DNA from: an uncultured Lachnobacterium sp.
GTDB lineage: Bacteria > Bacillota > Clostridia > Lachnospirales > Lachnospiraceae
Assembly (NCBI GenBank): GCA_900550545.1
Contig: URSS01000011.1
Coordinates: 4,006-68,005 of the forward strand
Reading direction: 5' to 3'
DNA length: 64,000 nucleotides
In this document: positions 17,506 through 26,347 of the stretch, piece by piece
Position numbering within the stretch: the first letter of the stretch is position 1
Layout: every line of letters begins with the position of its first letter
Translations under genes and position numbers: made by a program
Notes under the pieces: model-generated
Database searches by the model: none
Told to the model about the DNA's origin: nothing
Seen by the model: only the letters and a program-made list of their open reading frames with translations

Positions 17506-19308
17506 ATGGCAGAATCAATGAAAGGCTTACACAGAAGCCACAGATGTACAGAGGTATCCAATGCCAACATCGGTGAGAAAGTCACCGTCATGGGATGGGT
17601 ACAGAAGAGAAGAAATTTAGGAAGTCTGATTTTTATCGACTTACGTGATAGAAGCGGTCTGCTGCAGATCGTATTTGATGAGGACAGCGTAGGAGCAGAT
17701 GGTTTTGCAAAAGCCGGAACTTTGCGTAGCGAGTATGTTGTAGCAATCGAGGGAACGGTGCAGAAACGTTCTGCAGCAGTCAATGAGAACTTAAAGACCG
17801 GAGATATCGAAGTGATTGCTACAAGCCTTCGCATTTTATCCGAATCTCAGACACCACCATTCGCAATCGAAGAGAACAGCCAGACAAAGGAAGATATCCG
17901 TTTGAAATATCGTTATCTTGATTTAAGAAGACCGGATATTCAGCGTAATTTAATGTTAAAGAGCCGTGTGCTCGGACTGATGCGTCAGTTTATGGCAAAC
18001 GAGGGATTTTTGGAGATTGAGACACCAATCCTTTGCAAGTCTACACCGGAAGGAGCCAGAGATTATCTTGTGCCAAGCCGTGTACATCCGGGCAATTTTT
18101 ATGCTCTGCCACAGTCTCCACAGCTTTTCAAGCAGCTTCTGATGGCATCCGGTTATGACCGTTATTTCCAGATTGCACGCTGCTTCCGTGATGAGGACCT
18201 TCGCGCAGATCGTCAGCCGGAATTCACACAGGCAGATATGGAGTTATCTTTCGTGGATATCGAGGATGTATTAGATGTAAACGAGCGTCTTTTGAAATAT
18301 GTATTCAAGGAGGCTATCGGTGTTGATGTACAGATTCCGTTGCAGCGTATGCCATGGCAGGAAGCAATGGACCGTTTCGGTTCTGACAAGCCGGATACCC
18401 GTTTTGGCATGGAACTTGTAGACGTTTCTGAGGTTGTCAAAGGCTGTGGATTCGGCGTATTTACCGGCGCGCTTGAGAATGGCGGTTCCGTACGTGGTAT
18501 TAATGTTGAGGGACAGGGACATATGCCTCGTAAGAAAATTGACAAGCTGGTTGAGCATGCTAAGGGATGCGGTGCCAAGGGACTTGCATATCTGTGCATT
18601 AACGAGGATGGAACTTATAAATCTTCTTTCGCAAAATTTATGACAGAAGAGGAATTGAATGCATTGGTTGCAAAGATGAATGGTAAGCCGGGCGATTTAC
18701 TTTTATTCGCAGCAGACAAGAACAAGATCGTATGGAATGTTCTTGGTGCACTTCGTCTTCTTTTAGGTGAAGAGCTTGGACTGATTGATGAGAATCAGTA
18801 CAATTTCCTTTGGGTAACTGAGTTCCCTCTGTTAGAGTGGTCCGATGAGGAGAACCGATTCATGGCAATGCATCATCCATTTACGATGCCGATGGAAGAG
18901 GACTGGGATAAGATTGACAGTGATCCGGGTGCAGTTCGTGCAAAGGCTTACGACATTGTACTGAACGGAACGGAGCTTGGCGGAGGATCTGTCCGTATCC
19001 ATCAGGATGATATTCAGGAGAAGATGTTTGAAGTTCTTGGATTTACCAAGGAGCGCGCACATGAACAGTTTGGATTCCTTCTGGATGCATTCTCTTATGG
19101 TGTACCACCACACGCAGGACTTGCTTATGGTGTGGATCGTATGATCATGCATATGGTACACGCAGATTCTATCCGTGATGTTATTGCATTCCCTAAGGTT
19201 AAGGACGCTTCGGATCTGATGTCTGAGGCTCCGGGAACCGTTGACGAGAAGCAGTTGGAAGAATTAGGAATTCAGATTACTGCAACCGATGATGAGAAGG
19301 AAGAATAA
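17506..19308 (+). CDS. aspS: aspartyl-tRNA synthetase, bacterial type
   Basis: This 600-residue class II enzyme has an N-terminal OB-fold anticodon domain (VTVMGWVQKRRNLGSLIFID), motif 1 and 2 in the catalytic core (EIETPILCKSTPEGARDYL, then RCFRDEDLRADRQPEFTQ), the large bacterial GAD insertion (about 290-420) and motif 3 (GLAYGVDRMIMHMV). Whether it is discriminating or also charges tRNA-Asn cannot be decided here. AGAGGAG precedes the ATG. It is co-transcribed with hisS and, 12 bases downstream, with an unknown membrane-anchored protein. Confidence 0.96.
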   Translation: MAESMKGLHRSHRCTEVSNANIGEKVTVMGWVQKRRNLGSLIFIDLRDRSGLLQIVFDEDSVGADGFAKAGTLRSEYVVAIEGTVQKRSAAVNENLKTGDIEVIATSLRILSESQTPPFAIEENSQTKEDIRLKYRYLDLRRPDIQRNLMLKSRVLGLMRQFMANEGFLEIETPILCKSTPEGARDYLVPSRVHPGNFYALPQSPQLFKQLLMASGYDRYFQIARCFRDEDLRADRQPEFTQADMELSFVDIEDVLDVNERLLKYVFKEAIGVDVQIPLQRMPWQEAMDRFGSDKPDTRFGMELVDVSEVVKGCGFGVFTGALENGGSVRGINVEGQGHMPRKKIDKLVEHAKGCGAKGLAYLCINEDGTYKSSFAKFMTEEELNALVAKMNGKPGDLLLFAADKNKIVWNVLGALRLLLGEELGLIDENQYNFLWVTEFPLLEWSDEENRFMAMHHPFTMPMEEDWDKIDSDPGAVRAKAYDIVLNGTELGGGSVRIHQDDIQEKMFEVLGFTKERAHEQFGFLLDAFSYGVPPHAGLAYGVDRMIMHMVHADSIRDVIAFPKVKDASDLMSEAPGTVDEKQLEELGIQITATDDEKEE

Positions 19309-19320
19309 TTCTCTGAATTT

Positions 19321-20334
19321 ATGAAAATAGTAAAATTATATTGGAAGAAAATTATAGTTGTGGTTGTGTTGCTTGTTCTGTTGGCTTTCATTGCTTTTAT
19401 GTATTTGAAATTGACAGAACTGACCAACCAGCTGACCTATCTGCAGGATTCCACCAATGTGATCCTGTCAGATGTGGGAAACCTTCAGTCGAATATTGAA
19501 AAGACGCTCGAAGAGGGTGCCAGCATGATTGAAGATTATTCCATTGATATTGTGGATATGAATTTCAGTAAAAAGACCTATGATGTATCGGTCTCTGTGA
19601 TTCCAAAAGAATACTCAGATAAGACATCTGTCACAGTTTATTTTGGAACGAAAGAATGTCCGCTTAAGGCCGATGGTTATACGTTCAAAGGAAATATGAC
19701 GCTGCCATTGGATCAGACATTTGATGGAAATATCACATTCCTGATTGCAAACGGAAGCAAGAAAGCAACGGAAGTGTTGCAGGATTATAATGGAATGAAC
19801 ACGGACTTATCGAGGGTATTGTCCGGAAGCCTGGAAGATGCACCAACGTACAAAGATGGAGAGATTCATCTGAAAAGTGATTGCACCTTTGTGTTGGATA
19901 ACATTGATCTCTATGAATTTACGGAATTTGAAATGGTGGCAGACTTGAACGATATGGAAATCTGGTCACAGGATTTAATGCAGAATCTGACAGATGAGAC
20001 TGCCAATGAGTCGATTGATGATCAGCTTCTGACAACAGAAGTCGATACGCAGGAGATAAGTCAGAGTTTTGCAACATCCGGAACTGGCGAGAGTACATGT
20101 AAATTCTCCTATGAATTACCAGTGAATACAGATGATGATGGGGATGTTGTAAGAGACAATCAGCATATTCGTATATATTTGCGGGCTGTAACAAAAGATG
20201 GATATCGATTCGAGTATGATGTCTTCCAGGGGGATTACCTTGGCGATGCGGATGAGCTTGATGGGGACAGTTTTGACTGGGACAGTCATGCAGTTGCTTA
20301 TGACCGGAAGGGAAATAAGCTGGAATTGAATTAG
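19321..20334 (+). CDS. membrane-anchored protein of unknown function
   Basis: This is a 337-residue protein. A short basic N-terminus precedes one membrane helix (KIIVVVVLLVLLAFIAFMY, about 10-29), then a coiled-coil-like stretch to about residue 70, then an acidic, beta-rich extracytoplasmic region with Asp runs near the C-terminus. A pattern of two or three Ig-like or beta-sandwich domains is plausible (VSVSVIPKEYSDKTSVTVYF, then KFSYELPV), but I recognise no family. It lies 12 bases after aspS and ends in a shared terminator. It is probably a surface protein held on the outside of the membrane. Confidence 0.65.
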   Translation: MKIVKLYWKKIIVVVVLLVLLAFIAFMYLKLTELTNQLTYLQDSTNVILSDVGNLQSNIEKTLEEGASMIEDYSIDIVDMNFSKKTYDVSVSVIPKEYSDKTSVTVYFGTKECPLKADGYTFKGNMTLPLDQTFDGNITFLIANGSKKATEVLQDYNGMNTDLSRVLSGSLEDAPTYKDGEIHLKSDCTFVLDNIDLYEFTEFEMVADLNDMEIWSQDLMQNLTDETANESIDDQLLTTEVDTQEISQSFATSGTGESTCKFSYELPVNTDDDGDVVRDNQHIRIYLRAVTKDGYRFEYDVFQGDYLGDADELDGDSFDWDSHAVAYDRKGNKLELN

Positions 20335-20354
20335 AAATAAGAAAAAATAGAACG

Positions 20355-20388
20355 AAAAAAAGAAGTGCGTTACTGCACTTCTTTTTTT
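20355..20388. terminator. bidirectional terminator between convergent genes
   Basis: AAAAAAAGAAGTGC (20355-20368) and GCACTTCTTTTTTT (20375-20388) form a 14-bp perfect stem with A and T runs on both sides. It ends the gene at 19321 on the plus strand and the histidine kinase on the minus strand, and it overlaps the kinase's last codons. Confidence 0.92.
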
Positions 20389-21806
20389 GATAGTGGAAGC
20401 GTGAAAATAAATTCGGTTCCCACACCTTCCGTACTGATGACATTGATATGTTCGTTGTGTGCTTGAATGATTTCCTTCACAATTGCGAGTCCAAGACCAG
20501 TTCCCTTCTTATCTTTTCCGCGGGAGAGATCTGTTTTGTAGAAACGATCCCAGATTTTTTTGATGCTATCCGCAGGAATGCCGATTCCGGAATCTTTTAC
20601 GGAAATCAGAACTTTTTCATTTTTGATGCTGGTCTCGATTTTGATTGCCGAATTGTTATGCGAAAACTTGGTAGCATTATCTATCAAATTGTAGAGTACC
20701 TGTTGGATTTTTGTCATATCTCCTGTGACAAACAATTCCTGACCTGTGAGCACCAGATCAAAAGAGAGTCCTTTTTTGTTACAGGTGCCTTCGAAGGTAA
20801 GGATGGTTGTCTTGATCATGCGGTTAATATCAAAATCTGCGACATCAAGCATGATGCCGTGACGACCAAACTGGTTGAGATCAAGAATACTTTGTGTCAG
20901 TTTGGCCAGTCGTTCCGTTTCAAAAAGAATAATATTCAGGTATTTATCCTGTAATTCCGGTGGTATTGTTCCATCCAGCATTGCCTCGACATAACCTTTG
21001 ATCGAGGTGAGTGGTGATCGGAAATCGTGAGAAACATTTGAAATAAATTTACGCTGATCTTCTTCGAGTGTATTCAGCTCATTGGCCATATAGTTCATGG
21101 TGTTCGCCAGAAAACCGATTTCATCGTTGGAATGTAAGGAAATCCGTGGTTCAAAGTTCCCTTTTGCATAGCTTTTGGCAACGCAGTTCATCTTTAACAT
21201 TGGCCGATAGAAGCAAACGGTAAAAAACAGAAGAATCAAAAATGCACAGATATAAATAATTCCAATGGTAAAAAACGTGATGTTCATAAAATGATTGGTC
21301 ACTTCGGTAACGGTAGCGACCGGTTTATGAATCAGTACGTAGCTGCGCACACGGTAATTGACAGTCACAGGAGAAAATACAGTTATGGTATTCTCGGAAA
21401 AGGAATCATAAAAGTTTCCAACAGTATAGTAAGTATTGCCAAAACTTGTAGGATCAAAATCAGGCAGCGTGGTATAATGTGCATTTGCTGCACGTTGTCC
21501 GATGGAACTGTCTGAGGAGTTGAACAGGACATTTCCTTGCGAATCTACCACCCAGATTTCAGCGGTAAGATAACTGCTGAGACTTTCCATTTGTACCTGA
21601 AAATCTTCCAGAGACAACGTTGTATTCGTAAAGTTTGCTGCATATTTGGAAGCTATCTGTGTTGCCTCGCGATACAGATTCTGTGCCTCATGTTTTTCCA
21701 GATAGTTCGTGATACTGTGCTGTGTAAAGGTACAGAGGACAAGGATTGCCGCAATACCGAAAAATACATAGCTGAGCAGAATTTTTATGTAAATTTTTGG
21801 TTTCAT
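20370..21806 (-). CDS. two-component sensor histidine kinase, membrane bound
   Basis: This 478-residue kinase has TM1 (about 8-28), an extracytoplasmic sensor domain (about 30-165), TM2 (about 168-192), HAMP (about 193-245), HisKA with FISNVSHDFRSPLTSIKGY (phospho-His in the SHDFR box), and HATPase_c with N box LIDNATKFS, G1 DSGIGIP and G2 GTGLGLAIV. It phosphorylates the OmpR-type regulator encoded just upstream, whose stop overlaps this start by four bases. The last codons lie inside the terminator stem. The family resembles WalK/PhoR-type sensors; the signal is unknown. Confidence 0.9.
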   Translation of the reverse strand: MKPKIYIKILLSYVFFGIAAILVLCTFTQHSITNYLEKHEAQNLYREATQIASKYAANFTNTTLSLEDFQVQMESLSSYLTAEIWVVDSQGNVLFNSSDSSIGQRAANAHYTTLPDFDPTSFGNTYYTVGNFYDSFSENTITVFSPVTVNYRVRSYVLIHKPVATVTEVTNHFMNITFFTIGIIYICAFLILLFFTVCFYRPMLKMNCVAKSYAKGNFEPRISLHSNDEIGFLANTMNYMANELNTLEEDQRKFISNVSHDFRSPLTSIKGYVEAMLDGTIPPELQDKYLNIILFETERLAKLTQSILDLNQFGRHGIMLDVADFDINRMIKTTILTFEGTCNKKGLSFDLVLTGQELFVTGDMTKIQQVLYNLIDNATKFSHNNSAIKIETSIKNEKVLISVKDSGIGIPADSIKKIWDRFYKTDLSRGKDKKGTGLGLAIVKEIIQAHNEHINVISTEGVGTEFIFTLPLSKKEVQ

Positions 21807-22501
21807 TCGTTTACCTCAAACTTGTAGCCGATGCCCCAGACCGTTGCGATGGACCAGGATGCATGATCCTTGATTTTTTCGCGGAGACGTTTTACGTGGA
21901 CATCAACAGTACGTGTGTCTCCAATGTATTCATAGCCCCAGATATGGTCCAAAAGCTGCTCCCTTGTAAATACCTGATTTGGTGAGGAGGCCAGAAAATA
22001 CAAAAGCTCAAGTTCCTTTGGGGGCATATCGATCGGTTTGCCGTTGTACATGACAGAGTAGTTAGACAGATTGACCACCAGATCCGGATACTCCACATAT
22101 TTGAGATCTACAATAGATTCGGTCTTTACCGGCTGGTAGCGTCGCAGTACTGCTTTGACACGGGCAACGAGTTCTTTGGAATCAAATGGTTTGAGAATAT
22201 AATCGTCAGCACCAAGCTCGAGACCGAGTACTTTGTCAAAAATCTCACCTTTGGCAGAGAGCATAATGATAGGAACATTATTCTTTGCGCGAATCTCGCG
22301 GCACACCTGGTAGCCGTCGATGCCTGGAAGCATCAGATCCAGAAGAATGAGGTTCGGATTATATTGCTCAAATGCACGGAGTGCTTCTTCACCGTCATTT
22401 ACAATTTTGGTATCATAACATTCTTTGGTAAGATAGAGTGAAATTAATTCTGCAATATTATTATCATCGTCTACAATTAAAATTTTTTGTTTACTGACCA
22501 T
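21803..22501 (-). CDS. OmpR/PhoB-family response regulator
   Basis: This 232-residue protein has a receiver domain with ILIVDDD (acidic pair), LILLDLMLPGIDG (phospho-Asp), MLSAKG and DDYILKPF, then a winged-helix DNA-binding domain ending FTREQLLDHIWGYEYIGDTR and RTVDVHVKRLREKI. It pairs with the downstream kinase (ATGA overlap). It starts 15 bases after mutS2, with GGAGG overlapping the mutS2 stop region, so mutS2, regulator and kinase are likely one transcript. Confidence 0.92.
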   Translation of the reverse strand: MVSKQKILIVDDDNNIAELISLYLTKECYDTKIVNDGEEALRAFEQYNPNLILLDLMLPGIDGYQVCREIRAKNNVPIIMLSAKGEIFDKVLGLELGADDYILKPFDSKELVARVKAVLRRYQPVKTESIVDLKYVEYPDLVVNLSNYSVMYNGKPIDMPPKELELLYFLASSPNQVFTREQLLDHIWGYEYIGDTRTVDVHVKRLREKIKDHASWSIATVWGIGYKFEVNE

Positions 22502-22515
22502 ATCTGACAGACCTC

Positions 22516-24900
22516 CTATTCAAATTCTGCAATTGTGACACCGGCATCGCCTTCGCCAGCTTCTCCGAGCCGGAAGGACTTGACATATTTCTGACGCTTT
22601 AAATGTGCATGTACGGCACTGCGCAAAGCGCCGGTTCCTTTTCCATGTACAATGCGCACGGATGGAAGATGCGCGATATATGCGTCATCGAGATATTTAT
22701 CCAGATGAGCGATGGCCTCATCGACCGTCATACCGATTAGGTTGATTTCTGTGGAAACCGATGCGGATTTGCTCATCTTGATCTTTCCGGAACTGCTTCC
22801 ACCGCCGTATTTCTTGGCGATTGGAGAGGTCGATTCATCGTCGATCAGTACCAGATCGTTGATATTTACAAGGGAGCGTAAAATTCCCATTTGTACATAG
22901 AGATCACCTTTGGCATTCGGAAGCGTGTGAACCGTACCTTTGAGGTTCATGGAAAGAACTTTTACAGAATCACCAATGCGCAGCTTCTTTGGGACCTTGT
23001 GGTTGATCATCTCTTTCTTTTTCATGGAAAGATTTTTTTCGCTTTTGTTCATCTTGTCCCGGACTTTGCTTCGTTCTTTTTCCATTTTGGACATTGGTGC
23101 CTGACCCTGTCCGTATTTGTTGAAGTTGCGGATGGTTTCATCTGCAAGGTCTTTTGCTTCTTTTAAAATCTGGACCGCTTCTTCGTTTGCCTTGCGCAGA
23201 ATTTCATCCCGGCGTGCGTCGAGCTTTTCGTTTTTGTCGGTAAGTTTTTTCTTTAAATTCTCAACTTCTGCTTTGTATTTTTTAATTTCCAGTTGTTCTT
23301 TTTCAATTGTAATGCGGCTGGCTTCCAAGTTGGCAAGCATATCTTCAAAGTCAACATCTTTGTCACTTAAACGGCTCTTGGCATCGTCAATGATATTGGC
23401 GGCAAGTCCTAATTTGGAACTGATCGCAAACGCATTACTTTTTCCCGGAATACCGATCAAAAGGCGGTAGGTCGGGCTTAAGGTTTCGACGTTAAATTCA
23501 CAGCATGCATTTTCGACTCCCGGTGTGGAGAGTGCGTATACTTTCAATTCACTGTAATGTGTGGTTGCCATGGTAGTCGCTCCGTATTGGTGCAGCTTGT
23601 GCAGAATGGAAATTGCTAATGCGGCCCCCTCGGTCGGATCGGTTCCGGCACACAGTTCATCGAACAGACAAAGGCTACGGTCATCCGCCTGGTCGAGAAT
23701 TTTTACAATGTTTGTCATGTGAGAGGAGAAAGTACTGAGGCTTTGTTCAATACTCTGCTCATCACCAATATCTGCAAAGATTTCATGGAATATGGCAAGC
23801 TCCGAACGGTCAGCTGCCGGAATATGAAGTCCGGACTGTCCCATGAGGGTAAGCAAGCCGACGGTTTTCAAAGAGACTGTCTTACCACCGGTGTTTGGTC
23901 CGGTAACAATAAGCTGACGGAAATCTTCGCCGAGCCGTACATCAATCGGTACGACTTTTTTTGTATCCAGCAGAGGATGGCGTCCTTTGCGGATATGGAT
24001 GCGTCCCTCTTCATTGAAGATCGGTGCAACGCCGTTGTAAGATTTAGCGAGCTGCGCTTTGGCAAAGATGAAATCCAGCTCGGCAAGCACGGAATAATCC
24101 TGACGGATGCCGTTTGCATTTTCAGCGACGCGGTTGGACAAATCGGCGAGGATCACATTGATCTCATCCTGTTCTTTTAAGAATAATTCGCGCAGTTCGT
24201 TGTTCAGATTTACGACAGCCATTGGTTCAATAAAAAGCGTAGAACCACTCGAAGACTGGTCATGTACCATTCCGGGTACGGATGTTTTAGCTTCCGCTTT
24301 TACGGGAAGACAATAACGGCCGTCGCGCATTGTGATAACGGCATCCTGCAGATAGTTGCGGGTGGTCGTGTTATTCATAAGATTGGTGAGCTGCGCATGG
24401 ATACGGTCATTCATGCCACGGATAGATTTGCGGATTTTAAACAGCGCAGGGCTTGCATCATCAGCAATTTCATCTTCCCCGATCACACAGCGTTTGATCT
24501 CTTCGAGTAATGGAGATAACGGTTCAATCTGTGAGAACAGAGGGGAAAGGGAATCCGTTTTGTCATCGGCACGGTCCGAACGGTTGTAAGCTTTCGCACG
24601 CTTTGCAACTTCTAACAGAGAGCAGATATGAAGCAGTTCTGTTGTATTGAGGGAACCGCCGATATCAAGTCGTTTTAGGGATGCATTGACATTGTGGATG
24701 CCGGCAAAACTGATGCCACTTCCTTTGTACAGACGGCTTAACGCATCGCTTGTCGTCTGTTGTAAATGCTCAATTTCAGCAGCGTCGGTGATCGGCGTGA
24801 GCGCAAGCGCACGTTTCCTTGTCTCTTCGCAGGATGCATAACCGGTCAACATGTCTAATATCTTATAATATTCCAATGTATGATAAACTTTTTGGTTCAT
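22516..24900 (-). CDS. mutS2: endonuclease MutS2
   Basis: This 794-residue protein lacks the mismatch-recognition domain of MutS. It has a clamp/lever region, the MutS-type ATPase (VTGPNTGGKTVSLKTVGLL Walker A near residue 335, LCLFDELCAGTDPTEGAAL Walker B/signature), a long coiled coil (about 515-640, Lys/Glu rich), and a C-terminal Smr domain (VRIVHGKGTGALRSAVHAHL). In Firmicutes, MutS2 acts in recombination control and in splitting collided ribosomes (RqcU). It heads an apparent operon with a two-component system. Promoter candidates for the divergent gene lie in the 170-base gap. Confidence 0.95.
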   Translation of the reverse strand: MNQKVYHTLEYYKILDMLTGYASCEETRKRALALTPITDAAEIEHLQQTTSDALSRLYKGSGISFAGIHNVNASLKRLDIGGSLNTTELLHICSLLEVAKRAKAYNRSDRADDKTDSLSPLFSQIEPLSPLLEEIKRCVIGEDEIADDASPALFKIRKSIRGMNDRIHAQLTNLMNNTTTRNYLQDAVITMRDGRYCLPVKAEAKTSVPGMVHDQSSSGSTLFIEPMAVVNLNNELRELFLKEQDEINVILADLSNRVAENANGIRQDYSVLAELDFIFAKAQLAKSYNGVAPIFNEEGRIHIRKGRHPLLDTKKVVPIDVRLGEDFRQLIVTGPNTGGKTVSLKTVGLLTLMGQSGLHIPAADRSELAIFHEIFADIGDEQSIEQSLSTFSSHMTNIVKILDQADDRSLCLFDELCAGTDPTEGAALAISILHKLHQYGATTMATTHYSELKVYALSTPGVENACCEFNVETLSPTYRLLIGIPGKSNAFAISSKLGLAANIIDDAKSRLSDKDVDFEDMLANLEASRITIEKEQLEIKKYKAEVENLKKKLTDKNEKLDARRDEILRKANEEAVQILKEAKDLADETIRNFNKYGQGQAPMSKMEKERSKVRDKMNKSEKNLSMKKKEMINHKVPKKLRIGDSVKVLSMNLKGTVHTLPNAKGDLYVQMGILRSLVNINDLVLIDDESTSPIAKKYGGGSSSGKIKMSKSASVSTEINLIGMTVDEAIAHLDKYLDDAYIAHLPSVRIVHGKGTGALRSAVHAHLKRQKYVKSFRLGEAGEGDAGVTIAEFE

Positions 24901-24953
24901 AATTTCTTTCCTTAAATATAATGCTAAATTTGTTGTGTGGAACGTTCAGACTT

Positions 24954-24981
24954 ATTATATAACATTCTATCTCTTTGGAAA
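24954..24981 (-). promoter_or_regulatory. candidate promoter of mutS2 operon
   Basis: On the minus strand, TTTCCA (24976-24981), 16 bases, and TATAAT (24954-24959). The -10 is perfect, the -35 weak. Confidence 0.5.
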
Positions 24982-24993
24982 AGGCAAAAATGG

Positions 24994-25022
24994 TTGCAAG
25001 AGGGCATAAATACGAATATAAT
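24994..25022 (+). promoter_or_regulatory. sigma-A promoter of HtrA-like gene
   Basis: TTGCAA (24994-24999), 17 bases, and TATAAT (25017-25022), back to back with the mutS2 promoter. Confidence 0.75.
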
Positions 25023-25070
25023 ATGTTTTGATATGTTAGTGTGTTCGGATATAATTTATGAAGGTCAGAG

Positions 25071-26336
25071 ATGGAAGACAAGCAATTACAAAAGAATGAA
25101 TTTGTTCGGGAAAAGATAAAGGATAAGCCAAAGAATCATAAGTGTCTGTTCGTCAAGATCTGCAGCGCAGCATTATCCGGAGTTGTATTTGCTCTTGCGG
25201 CAATTTTGGTGCTTTTTATGTTATTCCCGCTTGTAGAAAAAAGGATGGAGGCGGAAGTTGTTCCGGGAACAATAGACAGTTCGCACCCCCAGAAAGAAAC
25301 GCAGGCACAGAGTACAGAATCTGAGGCAGAGACGCAAAAGGAGACGCCGGTCGTAAAGTCTGAGATTTCGCTGGAGGATTATCAGAAAATCCAGACGGAA
25401 TTGTATGCAATCGGCAATCGGGCCAATAAGTCTATTGTTACAATCACCGGTGTGGTCAGTGACACGGACTGGTTCAACAATTCCTATGAGCGTGAAGGTC
25501 AGGGATCAGGCACTATTATCGGAGAGTCTGGTTCCAAACTGCTTATTTTAACGGAGCGCAAGGTAATCAAAGGAGCGTCAAAAATCAAAGTGACGTTTAT
25601 TGATGATACAGTCGCACCGGCAGAGGTTATGAAATACGACGGAAATACAGGACTGGTTGTACTGGCAGTTTCCAAATTGGATCTTGAAACATCAACACTG
25701 GCATCAATTTCCGTTATGGAGATGGGAAGTGCCAATACCGTACACAAAGGTTCCGTTGTTATTGCACTTGGAAGCCCACTTGGAACCAATTATTCAATTC
25801 TCACAGGAAATATCACTGCAACGAACAATGAGATTTCGACGGCCGACAGCAATTATAGTGTATATACCACAGACATTGTTGCAAATAGAAAGGGCAGTGG
25901 TATCCTCATTAATACGGATGGACAATTAGTGGGCCTTGTTATGCAGGATTACAGTGCATCATCTGCAAGTACGCTTACAGCGGTAGATATCTCGGAATTA
26001 AAACCGGTGATGGAGCTTTTGTTTGCGGATAAAGATATTCCGTACCTTGGGGTTCAGGCGTCAACGGTTACTGATAAGATTGCCAGCACTTACAGAATAC
26101 CGAAGGGCATCTATATCAAGGAAGTAGATATGGATTCACCTGCGATGAATACCGGATTACAGAGCGGGGATGTCATTGTAAAACTTGCCGGAAAGGATGT
26201 TACGACTGTGGCATCTTACAGCGAGATTGTTCTTGGCTTAGAGCCGGGAGAAAACTACAAGATTGTGATCAAACGGGAAGGCAGTAACGGGTATAAGATT
26301 ATTACCTGTGAGATTAAAGCAGGAATTTTAAAATAA
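25071..26336 (+). CDS. HtrA/DegS-like PDZ protein with degraded catalytic triad (probable pseudoprotease)
   Basis: This is a 421-residue protein with a cytoplasmic N-terminus, one membrane helix (about 31-53), a Ser/Thr/Glu-rich linker, a trypsin-like S1C fold (about 120-315) and a PDZ domain (about 325-421; GIYIKEVDMDSPAMNTGLQS). The S1C fold is clear (GSGTIIGESG, VIALGSPLGTN, TGNITATNNEIS, INTDGQLVGLV), but the catalytic residues are not. The His of TNxHVI is Lys164 (LTERKVI), the Asp of TDLAV is Gly194 (NTGLVVLAV), and the GNSGG serine motif is reduced to RKGSG around 274-277. It may work as a non-proteolytic binder of unfolded or C-terminal peptides. It is followed 11 bases later by a yhaM-like gene. 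Confidence 0.82.
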   Translation: MEDKQLQKNEFVREKIKDKPKNHKCLFVKICSAALSGVVFALAAILVLFMLFPLVEKRMEAEVVPGTIDSSHPQKETQAQSTESEAETQKETPVVKSEISLEDYQKIQTELYAIGNRANKSIVTITGVVSDTDWFNNSYEREGQGSGTIIGESGSKLLILTERKVIKGASKIKVTFIDDTVAPAEVMKYDGNTGLVVLAVSKLDLETSTLASISVMEMGSANTVHKGSVVIALGSPLGTNYSILTGNITATNNEISTADSNYSVYTTDIVANRKGSGILINTDGQLVGLVMQDYSASSASTLTAVDISELKPVMELLFADKDIPYLGVQASTVTDKIASTYRIPKGIYIKEVDMDSPAMNTGLQSGDVIVKLAGKDVTTVASYSEIVLGLEPGENYKIVIKREGSNGYKIITCEIKAGILK

Positions 26337-26347
26337 AGGAGTTTATA

